Shown here in pieces: positions 44,239-52,185 of a stretch of DNA of 64,000 nt; position 1 is the first letter of the stretch; each line of letters opens with the position of its first letter. The position numbers were made by a program, and so were the translations under genes. Source of the stretch: Candidatus Aalborgicola bjergmarkensis (GTDB lineage: Bacteria; Pseudomonadota; Gammaproteobacteria; Burkholderiales; Burkholderiaceae_C); contig JADJFE010000040.1 of the NCBI GenBank assembly GCA_016708725.1, positions 143,239-207,238 on the forward strand. Direction: 5' to 3'. Below the pieces are notes generated by a model. That model saw only the letters and a program-made list of their open reading frames with translations, was not told the DNA's origin and made no database searches.

Positions 44239-45257
44239 CCCGGATTGTTGTGACCGGAGCTGCCGGTTTTATTGGCAGCAATATCATCCAGGGGCTCAAC
44301 GCCCGTGGCATCAAGGACATCATTGCCGTGGACGATTTGCGCCAGGGCGACAAGTTCCGCAATTTGGCCGATCTGAGCATCGCGGACTATGTGGATGCCG
44401 ATGTGTTCTACCCGGCGTATGCCAGCGGCCACTATGGGCAGGTGGAAGCCATATTCCATGAGGGCGCCTGCAGCGACACCATGGAGCAAGACGGAAAATA
44501 CATGATGGCCAATAACTACACGCTGTCGTGCAACCTGTTCCATGCCTGCCAGAAACGCGGTGCACGCTTGCTGTACGCATCCTCCGCCGCCACCTACGGG
44601 GGCAGCGCCACATTCCGCGAAGAACCGACATTCGAGCACCCGCTTAACGTCTATGGTTATTCCAAGCTGCTGTTTGACCAGCATATGCGCCTGGAATGCG
44701 GCAGCAGTTTTCAACGTACCCTCTCAGGACGCACCAACCAGGTGGTGGGGTTTCGTTATTTCAACGTCTATGGCCCACGTGAACAGCACAAGGGCCGCAT
44801 GGCCAGTGTGGCGTTTCACCAGTTCAACCAGTTCCAATCCGAGGGCAAGGTCAAGCTGTTTGGTGACTACGGCGGATACGCCGCTGGCGCCCAGATGCGC
44901 GACTTTGTATTCGTTGCCGACATCGTTGCGGTCAATTTGTGGTTTTTCGACCATCCGGGCAAGTCCGGCATTTTTAATCTGGGAACTGGTGCGGCCCAAC
45001 CCTTTAATGACGTGGCCATCACGGTGGTCAACACCCTGCGCGAATCAAAAGGCGAAAGTCCCCTGACCCTGACCGAGGCCGTCTCTCAGGGCTTGATCGA
45101 ATACATTGCCTTCCCGGATGCCCTGCGCGGCAAATACCAGTGTTACACCCAGGCGGACCTGAGCGCGCTGCGTGCCCAGGGCTGCCAGCATACGTTTGCC
45201 AATGTGCAAAGCGGCGTGCGCAGCTATGTGCAAACCCTGGCGAAAACCGCCTCCTGA
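44235..45257 (+). CDS. rfaD: ADP-L-glycero-D-manno-heptose 6-epimerase
   Basis: A 340-residue extended SDR enzyme, last step of ADP-heptose synthesis. NAD(P)-binding motif VTGAAGFIGSNIIQGL, the family's FHEGACSDTMEQDGKYMM, catalytic Tyr-Lys in YGYSKLLFD, and GFRYFNVYGPREQHKGRMAS. It follows rfaE1 with a 4-bp overlap. Confidence 0.96.
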   Translation: MTRIVVTGAAGFIGSNIIQGLNARGIKDIIAVDDLRQGDKFRNLADLSIADYVDADVFYPAYASGHYGQVEAIFHEGACSDTMEQDGKYMMANNYTLSCNLFHACQKRGARLLYASSAATYGGSATFREEPTFEHPLNVYGYSKLLFDQHMRLECGSSFQRTLSGRTNQVVGFRYFNVYGPREQHKGRMASVAFHQFNQFQSEGKVKLFGDYGGYAAGAQMRDFVFVADIVAVNLWFFDHPGKSGIFNLGTGAAQPFNDVAITVVNTLRESKGESPLTLTEAVSQGLIEYIAFPDALRGKYQCYTQADLSALRAQGCQHTFANVQSGVRSYVQTLAKTAS

Positions 45258-45279
45258 TTCATATTCCATGGAACTTCTC

Positions 45280-45576
45280 ATGCTCAGAACATATCTTGCC
45301 AGCGCGCTATTCTTTTGTTCAGCAATGGCTTTTGCCAACGTGGATGTCAACTCCGCCAGCGAAGCCGAGCTTGACAGTATCAGGGGCATAGGCCCGAGCA
45401 CTTCCAGACGCATTCTGGATGAGCGCAATAAGGGTAATTTCAAGGACTGGAATGATCTGATGGCGCGCACCAGGGGCATACGCCATGCCAACGCCGCGCG
45501 CTTGTCCGCCGCTGGCCTGACGGTCAATGGCGCCGGGTTCAAACCAGCCGCCGCCGCATCCGCTGCCACAGATTAA
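45280..45576 (+). CDS. ComEA-like helix-hairpin-helix DNA-binding protein
   Basis: A 98-residue secreted protein: signal peptide (YLASALFFCSAMAFA) then a double helix-hairpin-helix (VDVNSASEAELDSIRGIG, RRILDERNKGNFKDWNDL). The fold is that of ComEA, the periplasmic DNA receptor for transformation. ATG at 45280 has a ggaa Shine-Dalgarno; ATG at 45268 is possible. No other competence gene is near. It could also serve a DNA role unrelated to uptake. Confidence 0.88.
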   Translation: MLRTYLASALFFCSAMAFANVDVNSASEAELDSIRGIGPSTSRRILDERNKGNFKDWNDLMARTRGIRHANAARLSAAGLTVNGAGFKPAAAASAATD

Positions 45577-45600
45577 ACGCAAAGTCGTAAGCTTGCTGCC

Positions 45601-47430
45601 TTAGCGCACCGCGCGCTTTTTGGCGTCGCGCGGCACAAATACCTTGCCCGCATTACCGGGTCTGGCAGTCAACGGTTTGCCAGCGAGTGGTCTGCTGCGC
45701 TCGGCAAAATCCCCTGCATGCGCCGGCGCTGCGGAACGTGCACCGGCGAAACGGTCATTGAAACCACCCTTGCGGGCGTAGCTGAAGCCATCGGCATCGC
45801 CATCAGCGCGTGCGCCAAAGTTTCGCTGCTCACGCTGTTCGCGATGATCACGGTGTTCACGGTTGAATGTACTATCCTTATGATAGCTGCCTGCGCTTGC
45901 TGCATGGGCGCTTTCTGGTTTTTTTCCACCAAAACCAGTACCAGGGCGTGTACTGCCGCCACCACCACCAGCGCGACCGCTGCCGCTGCGTTCGGCAAAG
46001 TGGCTGCCGCGCCCGCCAAAGCTGGCTCCGGTGCCGGGACGTGCTTCCGGGAAGCGGTGTTGGGGTTCCAGTCCGGGAATGGTTTCGGAGCGGAAATGCT
46101 GGCGGGTATAGGCTTCGATGTCGAAAATCTTGCGCCTATCGCGCACTTCAGCAAAAGTCACGGCCAATCCATCACGTCCGGCGCGGCCCGTGCGTCCGAT
46201 GCGGTGCGTGTAGTCCTCGGACTTCATGGGCAGACCGTAGTTGAACACATGGGTGATGGTGGGCACGTCAATGCCACGCGCAGCCACATCGGTGGCAACC
46301 AGAATCTGCACCTGGCCCTGGCGCAGCGCCTGCAAGCGCCGGTTGCGCAGCCCCTGACTCAGGGCGCCGTGCAGGGCCACGGCGTCAAAACCGGCTTGCT
46401 GCAAGTCACCGGCCAGGCCATCACATTCGATCTGGGTGCTGGCAAAGACGATGGCCTGGTTGATGGTCGAATCACGCAGCCAGTGGTCCAGCAACTTGCG
46501 CTTGTGGTGCTGGTTGTCGGCCCAGAACAGCACCTGCTTGATATTCACGTGCTTTTCCTGGGGATTGTCGATGCTCACGCGCTGCGGTTCGCGCATCACG
46601 CGCGCGGCCAATTGCTGGATGCGCGGCGCAAAGGTGGCGCTAAACATCATGGTTTGCTTGCGGGCAATGGTGAGCTGGTTGATTTCGGCCAGATCGTCCG
46701 CAAAACCAAGGTCGAGCATACGATCCGCCTCGTCCACTACCAAAAATTGCACCTGATCGAGCTTGATCTGCATGGAACGGTGCAGGTCCAGCAAACGCCC
46801 CGGCGTTGCGACCACGAGGTTGGCATTTTGCAGCTTGGCAATCTGCAACTGGTACGGCATGCCACCAACGATATTGGCGATACGCAGGCCCCGGCAGTGG
46901 CGCACCAGATCAATGGCATCGTTGGCGACCTGCTGCGCCAACTCGCGCGTCGGACATACCACCAGCGCACCGGGCGATGGCGCTTTGAAGTTGCGCTGGT
47001 TGGTCGGGTCCTTGCGTTTGGCGCGTTTGGGTGGTGCTTCGCCCTTGGCAACAGCTTCAGAGACGCGGCGCTCAAACTCGGCGCGCTCCAGGGCTAGCTC
47101 TTGCTCTTGCTGTTGCAACAAGGTATGCAACACGGGCAACAGGAATGCAGCCGTCTTGCCACTGCCCGTCTGGCTGGACACCATCAGGTCAATGTACTGG
47201 CTGGCGGCTTGGGCACCACCTTGCGTGGGTAGTGCCAAGGGAATGGTTTTTGTCTGCACCACCGTCGGCTGGGTATAACCCAGATCGCGCACGGCGTGAA
47301 TCAGCTCAAGGGCCAGGCCCATTTGCACAAAGCCGTTGGCAACCTGCAAAGCAGGCGCTGGCTCAGAAGAGGAAATGGTAGGGGTATCAACAGGCACTGC
47401 TGCGCCCGTCGTGCTTAGAACGTCGGTCAT
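45601..47430 (-). CDS. DEAD-box ATP-dependent RNA helicase
   Basis: A 609-residue RhlE/DbpA-type RNA helicase. Q-motif (YTQPTVVQTKTIPLAL), motif I SSQTGSGKTAAF, Ia PTRELAQQV, II VVDEADRMLDLG, III SATFA, VI HRIGRTGRAGR. There is an insertion rich in Lys/Arg/Glu between motifs I and Ia (~110-165) and a long Gly/Arg/Ser-rich C-terminal tail (~450-609) for RNA binding. Part of that tail (HAASAGSYHKDS) is encoded by a copy of the local palindromic repeat on the other strand. Start ATG at 47428-47430 chosen (MTDVLSTTG). Confidence 0.94.
   Translation of the reverse strand: MTDVLSTTGAAVPVDTPTISSSEPAPALQVANGFVQMGLALELIHAVRDLGYTQPTVVQTKTIPLALPTQGGAQAASQYIDLMVSSQTGSGKTAAFLLPVLHTLLQQQEQELALERAEFERRVSEAVAKGEAPPKRAKRKDPTNQRNFKAPSPGALVVCPTRELAQQVANDAIDLVRHCRGLRIANIVGGMPYQLQIAKLQNANLVVATPGRLLDLHRSMQIKLDQVQFLVVDEADRMLDLGFADDLAEINQLTIARKQTMMFSATFAPRIQQLAARVMREPQRVSIDNPQEKHVNIKQVLFWADNQHHKRKLLDHWLRDSTINQAIVFASTQIECDGLAGDLQQAGFDAVALHGALSQGLRNRRLQALRQGQVQILVATDVAARGIDVPTITHVFNYGLPMKSEDYTHRIGRTGRAGRDGLAVTFAEVRDRRKIFDIEAYTRQHFRSETIPGLEPQHRFPEARPGTGASFGGRGSHFAERSGSGRAGGGGGSTRPGTGFGGKKPESAHAASAGSYHKDSTFNREHRDHREQREQRNFGARADGDADGFSYARKGGFNDRFAGARSAAPAHAGDFAERSRPLAGKPLTARPGNAGKVFVPRDAKKRAVR
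45871..45926 (+). repeat. Palindromic repeat copy inside the helicase tail
   Basis: On the plus strand this reads actatccttatgatagctgc...ctgcgcttgctgcatgggcgc, then a T-run, which matches the Comamonadaceae repeat pattern (tgatagctgc-tgcgcttg...agcgct). It lies within the coding region of the helicase, in frame, in the disordered tail, so insertion was tolerated. Confidence 0.6.
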
Positions 47431-47691
47431 GGTAATCTCACATGCGAGCGTCGCAGACTTTTGCCGCGACTCCGCCAATGGTTAAAAAACATCAACCATC
47501 AAACGGAATCGGCGTTGATTGCAAACAACGTCTTAGGCCCAAAATGTGAACAGGCCGGATGAATGAAGGGAGATGCACAAAACGCGCCACTGTTGGCAGC
47601 GCGGGGCGCGATTATGCCACGCCTTTGCATTTCGACTTCCTACTTAAAGAATGCGCGCATTCGTCTGCGGCGCATTTTCTGCAAAAAACAT

Positions 47692-47863
47692 AGCTACTCC
47701 CGCTTGGTACATAAGGCGTACAGCCAGATTTGCCTTGAATTTTGCCCTTCAAAACGGGTCAAGGTGATGCTGATACCGCCATGGGGCATCAAAACGGGCC
47801 GTTTTCGGGTGTTTTTACATGGCAAATCGGGCTGTAAGCCTTATGGAATGTGCGGTAACAGCT
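47692..47863. mobile_element. MITE-like palindromic element, copy B
   Basis: A 172-bp sequence colinear with 8551-8723 across its whole length, including the interior (ccttgaattttgccctt, aaaacgggtcaaggtgatgc, ggcatcaaaacgggccgtt). The right terminal repeat has drifted more than in copy A. Flanks also agree: aaaaaacat before, attgtatc-aggagcattt after. It fills the 439-bp gap between the helicase start and the DUF2894 stop; the rest of that gap shows only a probable helicase promoter region. Confidence 0.8.
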
Positions 47864-47869
47864 ATTGTA

Positions 47870-48280
47870 TCAGGAGCATTTCCTGCCTTTGCCACGACGC
47901 AGTGATTTGCCCTGCGTTGCCTGATTTGCCTGATTTGCCTGCTCCAGCCACAGCAAGGCCTCGATGTGTGACAGGAAGCGCCGCAGGTACTCCGGAGACA
48001 AGGACTGCATCAGCTTCAGGCAGCGCAGCACCAGCATGTGCGAATTCAGTGGACCGGCGTTCGTGGGGCCGCAGGCCAGTGCCTGGCTGACCTGATTTTC
48101 AGCCGTAATCCTGGCCCAGACCGCACGAAAACGGCGCACGCTGCGCATCTCGAATACACCATCCGTGCCATCCATGCCATCCGAGTTATATTCCTGGAGC
48201 GGGTCACTGCTGTTTCTCTTGGGATGGTGTGCAATGTAATGGTTGAGCTGCGCCAGAGGCGATGGCGCGGAATCATTCAT
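47870..48280 (-). CDS. DUF2894-domain protein
   Basis: A 136-residue protein of a Burkholderiales family of unknown function (DUF2894). The conserved part is PLAQLNHYIAHHPKR near the N-terminus and ALACGPTNAGPLNSHMLVLR, LSPEYLRRFLSHIEALLWL near the C-terminus. No signal peptide or membrane helix. It ends in short repeats (EQANQANQATQGK) and a basic tail whose stop codon lies in the conserved flank of the copy B element (revcomp of ..caggagcat). It overlaps the MotB-like gene by 8 bp and is the last gene of the four-gene operon. Confidence 0.82.
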   Translation of the reverse strand: MNDSAPSPLAQLNHYIAHHPKRNSSDPLQEYNSDGMDGTDGVFEMRSVRRFRAVWARITAENQVSQALACGPTNAGPLNSHMLVLRCLKLMQSLSPEYLRRFLSHIEALLWLEQANQANQATQGKSLRRGKGRKCS

Positions 48281-48932
48281 GTGGCTTGGCCTGGGTAGGC
48301 GCCTTGGGGACGGGGGCCATTTCCACCCGGCGATTCCGGGCGCGGCCTTTTTCATCGGTGTTGGGCGCCACGGGTTGCTCAGCTCCAAAGGCTGCGGCAA
48401 AAACCTGGGAGGATGGCATGCCGTCTTCGATCAAGGCCCGTGTTACCGTCAGTGCGCGCTGCGCGGATAGCTCCAGGTTATCGGCAAAGCGCTGGTTGCC
48501 ATCCCGTATCAGCTTGTCATCCGTAAAACCGCTGACCATCAACATTTCGTTGCGCTCACCCAGGTACACGCGCAATGGTGGCACCAGACTTTTCAAAAGC
48601 TGTCGGCCTTCCAGGCGCAATTGGTCCGATCCGAGGTCAAAGAGCACGCTGCCGCTAATGCCAATACGCCCGTTGACCACCGTCACACGGCCACTGGCCA
48701 TAGGGATAGCCAAGGCTTTTTCCAGCGCCATGCGCCGCTGCTCTTCAATCTGGCGTTTTTCCACTTCTTCCTTCAAGCTGGCAACCAAGTCCATCTGCAC
48801 TACCAGAACGCCCACCAGAATCAGGACAAATGCGCCCAGCAAACCGGCCATCAGGTCGCCAAAAACGGCCCAGACCGGCGCGGTCTGTCCGATTGGGTCG
48901 TCCAGGTCGTTGGGGTCGTTCAATTCCATCAT
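48273..48932 (-). CDS. MotB/OmpA-like inner-membrane protein
   Basis: A 219-residue protein with one N-terminal transmembrane helix (~20-46) carrying an Asp at position 26 (VFGDLMAGLLGAFVLILVG), a helical stalk (~48-75) and a C-terminal OmpA-type peptidoglycan-binding domain (~85-210; LFDLGSDQLRLEGRQLLKSL, VSGFTDD, LSAQRALTVTRALI, ARNRRVEM). The intramembrane Asp and fold match MotB/ZorB-type stator subunits rather than a porin. Its ATG overlaps the stop of the DUF802 gene (ATGA). Confidence 0.9.
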   Translation of the reverse strand: MMELNDPNDLDDPIGQTAPVWAVFGDLMAGLLGAFVLILVGVLVVQMDLVASLKEEVEKRQIEEQRRMALEKALAIPMASGRVTVVNGRIGISGSVLFDLGSDQLRLEGRQLLKSLVPPLRVYLGERNEMLMVSGFTDDKLIRDGNQRFADNLELSAQRALTVTRALIEDGMPSSQVFAAAFGAEQPVAPNTDEKGRARNRRVEMAPVPKAPTQAKPHE

Positions 48933-50533
48933 CGGCTGCCACCATCCGTTACCACGGTTTGTTTACCATGCAACCGGCGCCAGTCCTCCATGATGCCTTG
49001 CTGTGAGGTGATGCTCAGGTCAATCACCTCGCGCGCCTGCGCCACGTAGTAGGCCAATTGTTCGTCACTGCGCGCCATGGATTGACCAAGCGTGCCTTCG
49101 ATACGTTGCAGGCTGCCAATGAGTTTTTCGTTGCTGGCATTAAATAGCTGCACGCCATGACCAAATGCCTCTCCCAAGCTGGTCAGTTCCACCGCACTGC
49201 TTGCCACATGGGTCGCCACGTCTGCTACCTGATGGGTCTGTACGCCCAATGTGTCCGTAAACTGTCTGGCTGCTTTGTCCATCGTCTCCAGCAATGTCCC
49301 GATCCGGGATAACAAGGCAGCACGTTCTTCCAGTGCCGCGTTGTTGCGCACGGCCAGGTGATGCATTTCCTGGCGCAACTCTGCGATCACACCAGCTGCG
49401 GCCTGCGGCACATCATGGGCGGTTTGCAACAGGCGCGTCAGGGGTATTTCCAGCGAGGCTCCCAGCTTGGTCAGATGTTCGGCCACCGCCGCCTGCAATT
49501 GGTCCAGCCGCTGTACCGCTGCTGCACCGCGCAGCGCCTCTTCATCACGCAATGCCCGCAAGGCAGCAGCCCAGGTGTCTGACACCGTGCGTGTGCTGGT
49601 CTCAAACCGGGATGACAGCTCCGTCAGCTGCGCTTGCGTGGCATCCGCAATTTCAGCCATGGCCCGCACGACAAGCGGCTGGATGTTCTCGCTCGCGGCC
49701 CGTGCGCTGGCGTTCAGGCTCTCATGGAGCGATTGGCCCACAGACTGGGCGAGTCCGGTATAGGCCACGCGCACATCGCCATGAAATTGCTGTTGTTGTG
49801 ACAGCAACTGCTGATCCAGATGCTGCGTGCGACGCTCCAGTCCCTCGATCATGGTCTGCAGCCGGTCAACAATCACCGGCATGGCTTTGAAGGTTTCATG
49901 CAAGGTTTCTTGCTGCTGGTGTTTGAGCGAGAAAGGCCGCAGCACGGTGGCTGTGCAGGTATCGAGCTGGCGAAGCACCTCCATGCGTTCCCGCCGACTC
50001 AGTGCCGACATCAAGCCCAGCATGGCAGATGCCGCAACGCCTGCCACCGAAGTGCCAAACGACAGACCCAGACCCTTGATGGGCGCTGCCAATGCCGAAC
50101 GAATGGCAAAGAGATCGGCGGAACCTTCCAGCGCAAACACAGCCCCCTTGAACGTCACGACCATGCCCAGGAAGGTACCCAGCATGCCCAGCATGACCAG
50201 CAAGCCAACCAGATACGGCGTCAATGTCGGCCCCGGCATGGAAACCCGTTCGCCCTCGATACGCAAACGCACCGGGTTCTGCAGTGAAGGATGCAGCAGC
50301 GCCAGCCACGCGCCAAGTTCCGTTAGTGGTTGTGTCATGGCATTCAGCGCGCCAGCAAGGGTGGCGGTGGCGCAGCGGAATTGCCGCAGTTCATAGGCAC
50401 CGAGCAGATACACCGCTGCGATCACTCCGGTTACTGCCAATGCCAGCCAGCTCGAATCAGCAAAACCCCAGCCTACCCAGGCTATTGCCCCCAACCCAAT
50501 AGCAAAAACAACTGCGATCAGTTTCTTGTTCAT
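48929..50533 (-). CDS. DUF802 protein, MotA/ExbB-like channel with long helical tail
   Basis: A 534-residue inner-membrane protein. Four membrane helices (~4-22, 27-47, 107-128, 155-177); the last two carry the MotA/TolQ/ExbB signature (GLLVMLGMLGTFLGMVVTFK and LGLSFGTSVAGVAASAMLGL). Residues ~180-520 are predicted from composition to be a long cytoplasmic alpha-helical/coiled-coil tail rich in Gln, Glu and Ala. This is the architecture of a proton- or sodium-driven stator with an extended tail. It starts directly after the DUF3348 stop (TAAATG) and overlaps the MotB-like gene. Confidence 0.9.
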   Translation of the reverse strand: MNKKLIAVVFAIGLGAIAWVGWGFADSSWLALAVTGVIAAVYLLGAYELRQFRCATATLAGALNAMTQPLTELGAWLALLHPSLQNPVRLRIEGERVSMPGPTLTPYLVGLLVMLGMLGTFLGMVVTFKGAVFALEGSADLFAIRSALAAPIKGLGLSFGTSVAGVAASAMLGLMSALSRRERMEVLRQLDTCTATVLRPFSLKHQQQETLHETFKAMPVIVDRLQTMIEGLERRTQHLDQQLLSQQQQFHGDVRVAYTGLAQSVGQSLHESLNASARAASENIQPLVVRAMAEIADATQAQLTELSSRFETSTRTVSDTWAAALRALRDEEALRGAAAVQRLDQLQAAVAEHLTKLGASLEIPLTRLLQTAHDVPQAAAGVIAELRQEMHHLAVRNNAALEERAALLSRIGTLLETMDKAARQFTDTLGVQTHQVADVATHVASSAVELTSLGEAFGHGVQLFNASNEKLIGSLQRIEGTLGQSMARSDEQLAYYVAQAREVIDLSITSQQGIMEDWRRLHGKQTVVTDGGSR

Positions 50534-51157
50534 TTATTCATTTTCTCGCACAGCGTTATGCAGTGCTTCCATCAAACCCATCACGGGTTGCAAGCGTATG
50601 TCCATTTCAGCTTGCAAAACCTCTTGCAATTCTTGCTCGAAAGTGTGCGTCTGCTGCGTAGTGCGCAGATACTCGAAACGCCGCTCCAGCAGTGTCGGCA
50701 CTGTGGCCATCTGCTTTCGCACGCTACCTTCCAGCATGTGCTCCAGCATCGCATCCAGCGCTGCCAACTGCTTGAGTCTGGTGGAGGACTGCGCCAAAAC
50801 TTGCCGCACCTGGGCGCGCAATGGAGCAATTTTCAGGTCCATCTGGCGCTGACAATCGAGGTAGCGTTGGCGATAGGGTCCGAATCCATCCGTAGCTTCG
50901 TCAATCGTGAATGCTTGAGATAGAGCGGCACGCACACCGCGCAAGGCTTCATCCAGCGCCGCAATGGTGGCCACCTGCAGTGGTGCAGGCTGCTGTGGAA
51001 TAAACTTTTTAATCGCGTGCAAGGCACCATCAAGCCGAACCGCATCAAAAGCGTTCAGCCACTGGCCCAGGCGTTGTGCAAAATCCTGCCGGGACGCATC
51101 ACTGTCTTCAACGGGAAACCAATTGCCCAGCAAACGGACCAGTTTCGGGCGACTCAC
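50534..51157 (-). CDS. DUF3348-family cytoplasmic protein
   Basis: A 207-residue soluble protein, first gene of the DUF3348-DUF802-OmpA-DUF2894 operon. It is mostly helical, with the conserved start KLVRLLGNWFPVEDSDASRQ, then FAQRLGQWLNAFDAVRLDGA. The GTG at 51155-51157 is the start. Function unknown; the strict linkage with the MotA/MotB-like genes suggests a cytoplasmic partner of that complex. Confidence 0.85.
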   Translation of the reverse strand: MSRPKLVRLLGNWFPVEDSDASRQDFAQRLGQWLNAFDAVRLDGALHAIKKFIPQQPAPLQVATIAALDEALRGVRAALSQAFTIDEATDGFGPYRQRYLDCQRQMDLKIAPLRAQVRQVLAQSSTRLKQLAALDAMLEHMLEGSVRKQMATVPTLLERRFEYLRTTQQTHTFEQELQEVLQAEMDIRLQPVMGLMEALHNAVRENE

Positions 51158-51172
51158 GTAGTTTTTGGGCTT

Positions 51173-52126
51173 TTAGACTGCAAGCACGTTGCGAATGGTA
51201 TTGGCCAGTTCTTCCGCTGCAAACTTGGCAATATACGCATCGGCGCCGACACTTTTGACGTGCCCTTCATTGGCAGAACCCGTCAATGATGAATGGATGA
51301 TGACCGGAATATCCTTGAAACGCGGGTCTTGCTTCATGTTGCGGGTCAGGGTGAAGCCGTCCATCACCGGCATTTCAAGATCCGTCAATACCAAGGCCAC
51401 CTTGTCGCGTATGGTCTTACCTTCGGCAGTTGCCTTGGTGGTGAGGTTTTCCAGCATATCCCAGGCTTCCTTGCCGGTTTTGGTCATGATAAAGGTAATG
51501 CCCATAGCCTTGAGGCCTTGTTCGATCATCATGCGCGCAACAGCCGAATCATCTGCTGCCAACACCACCGAGCCTGGTGGAAGCTTGACCTGGCCCACTT
51601 CAGCTTCGTCTATTTCAGCAGGGTGCTCCCTGGGCAGCACGTCACGCAGAATCTGTTCGACATCCAGCACCTGTGCCAGTCGGGTGTTTTCCGCATTGCC
51701 ATCCAGCCGGGCAATACTGGTGACCAGGCCACCGCCACTGTTCTCGGCGGAGAGCACATGCTTCCATTCAAGCCGCACGATTTCGTTGACCTCCTCCACT
51801 GCAAAGGCTTGCGTGGTTCGGGCAAATTCGGTAACCAGCAAGATCCCCAGCCCCTTGGTCGGATTACAGCCAACAACGGCAGGCAGGTTGATAACCGTAA
51901 TCATCTGCCCCCGGATATTGGCGACTCCCATGACGGATGACGGCATGTTCACCATGGCGGTGATCTCGGGCATGACCAGGATTTCCCGTACCTTGAACAC
52001 GTTGATGCCAAACAGTTCGCGCCGACCCGATCCGGGCGCCTCCCCCAGACGAAACAGCAAGAGTTCAAACATGCTGTTGGCTGCAAGATTGGTACGCTCG
52101 TCGATGTCGCGCATGGATGTATTCAT
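51173..52126 (-). CDS. cheV: CheV chemotaxis coupling/response regulator protein
   Basis: A 317-residue protein with an N-terminal CheW-like domain (~18-165; LFGINVFKVREILVMPEITA, GVANIRGQMITVINLPAVVG) and a C-terminal receiver domain (~185-315; LAADDSAVARMMIEQGLKA, phospho-Asp in VLTDLEMPVMDGFTL, VIIHSSLTG). CheV couples receptors to CheA and is thought to damp signalling when phosphorylated. It is separated from the main chemotaxis cluster at 0-2.6 kb by ~49 kb. Its promoter region (52127-52185) has a tandem cgttatctgg pair. Confidence 0.95.
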   Translation of the reverse strand: MNTSMRDIDERTNLAANSMFELLLFRLGEAPGSGRRELFGINVFKVREILVMPEITAMVNMPSSVMGVANIRGQMITVINLPAVVGCNPTKGLGILLVTEFARTTQAFAVEEVNEIVRLEWKHVLSAENSGGGLVTSIARLDGNAENTRLAQVLDVEQILRDVLPREHPAEIDEAEVGQVKLPPGSVVLAADDSAVARMMIEQGLKAMGITFIMTKTGKEAWDMLENLTTKATAEGKTIRDKVALVLTDLEMPVMDGFTLTRNMKQDPRFKDIPVIIHSSLTGSANEGHVKSVGADAYIAKFAAEELANTIRNVLAV

Positions 52127-52185
52127 GGATTATTTTCCGCAAGAATGAATAAATAATAAGTACCACATGGTAACGTTATCTGGCG

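Noticed and set aside
45718..47097. 459-codon plus-strand frame over the DEAD-box helicase
   Set aside because: Shadow of the helicase gene; no motif of its own.
48273..51157. Flagellar motor genes motAB
   Set aside because: The MotA-like protein has a DUF802 architecture with a long C-terminal tail, and the operon partners are not flagellar.
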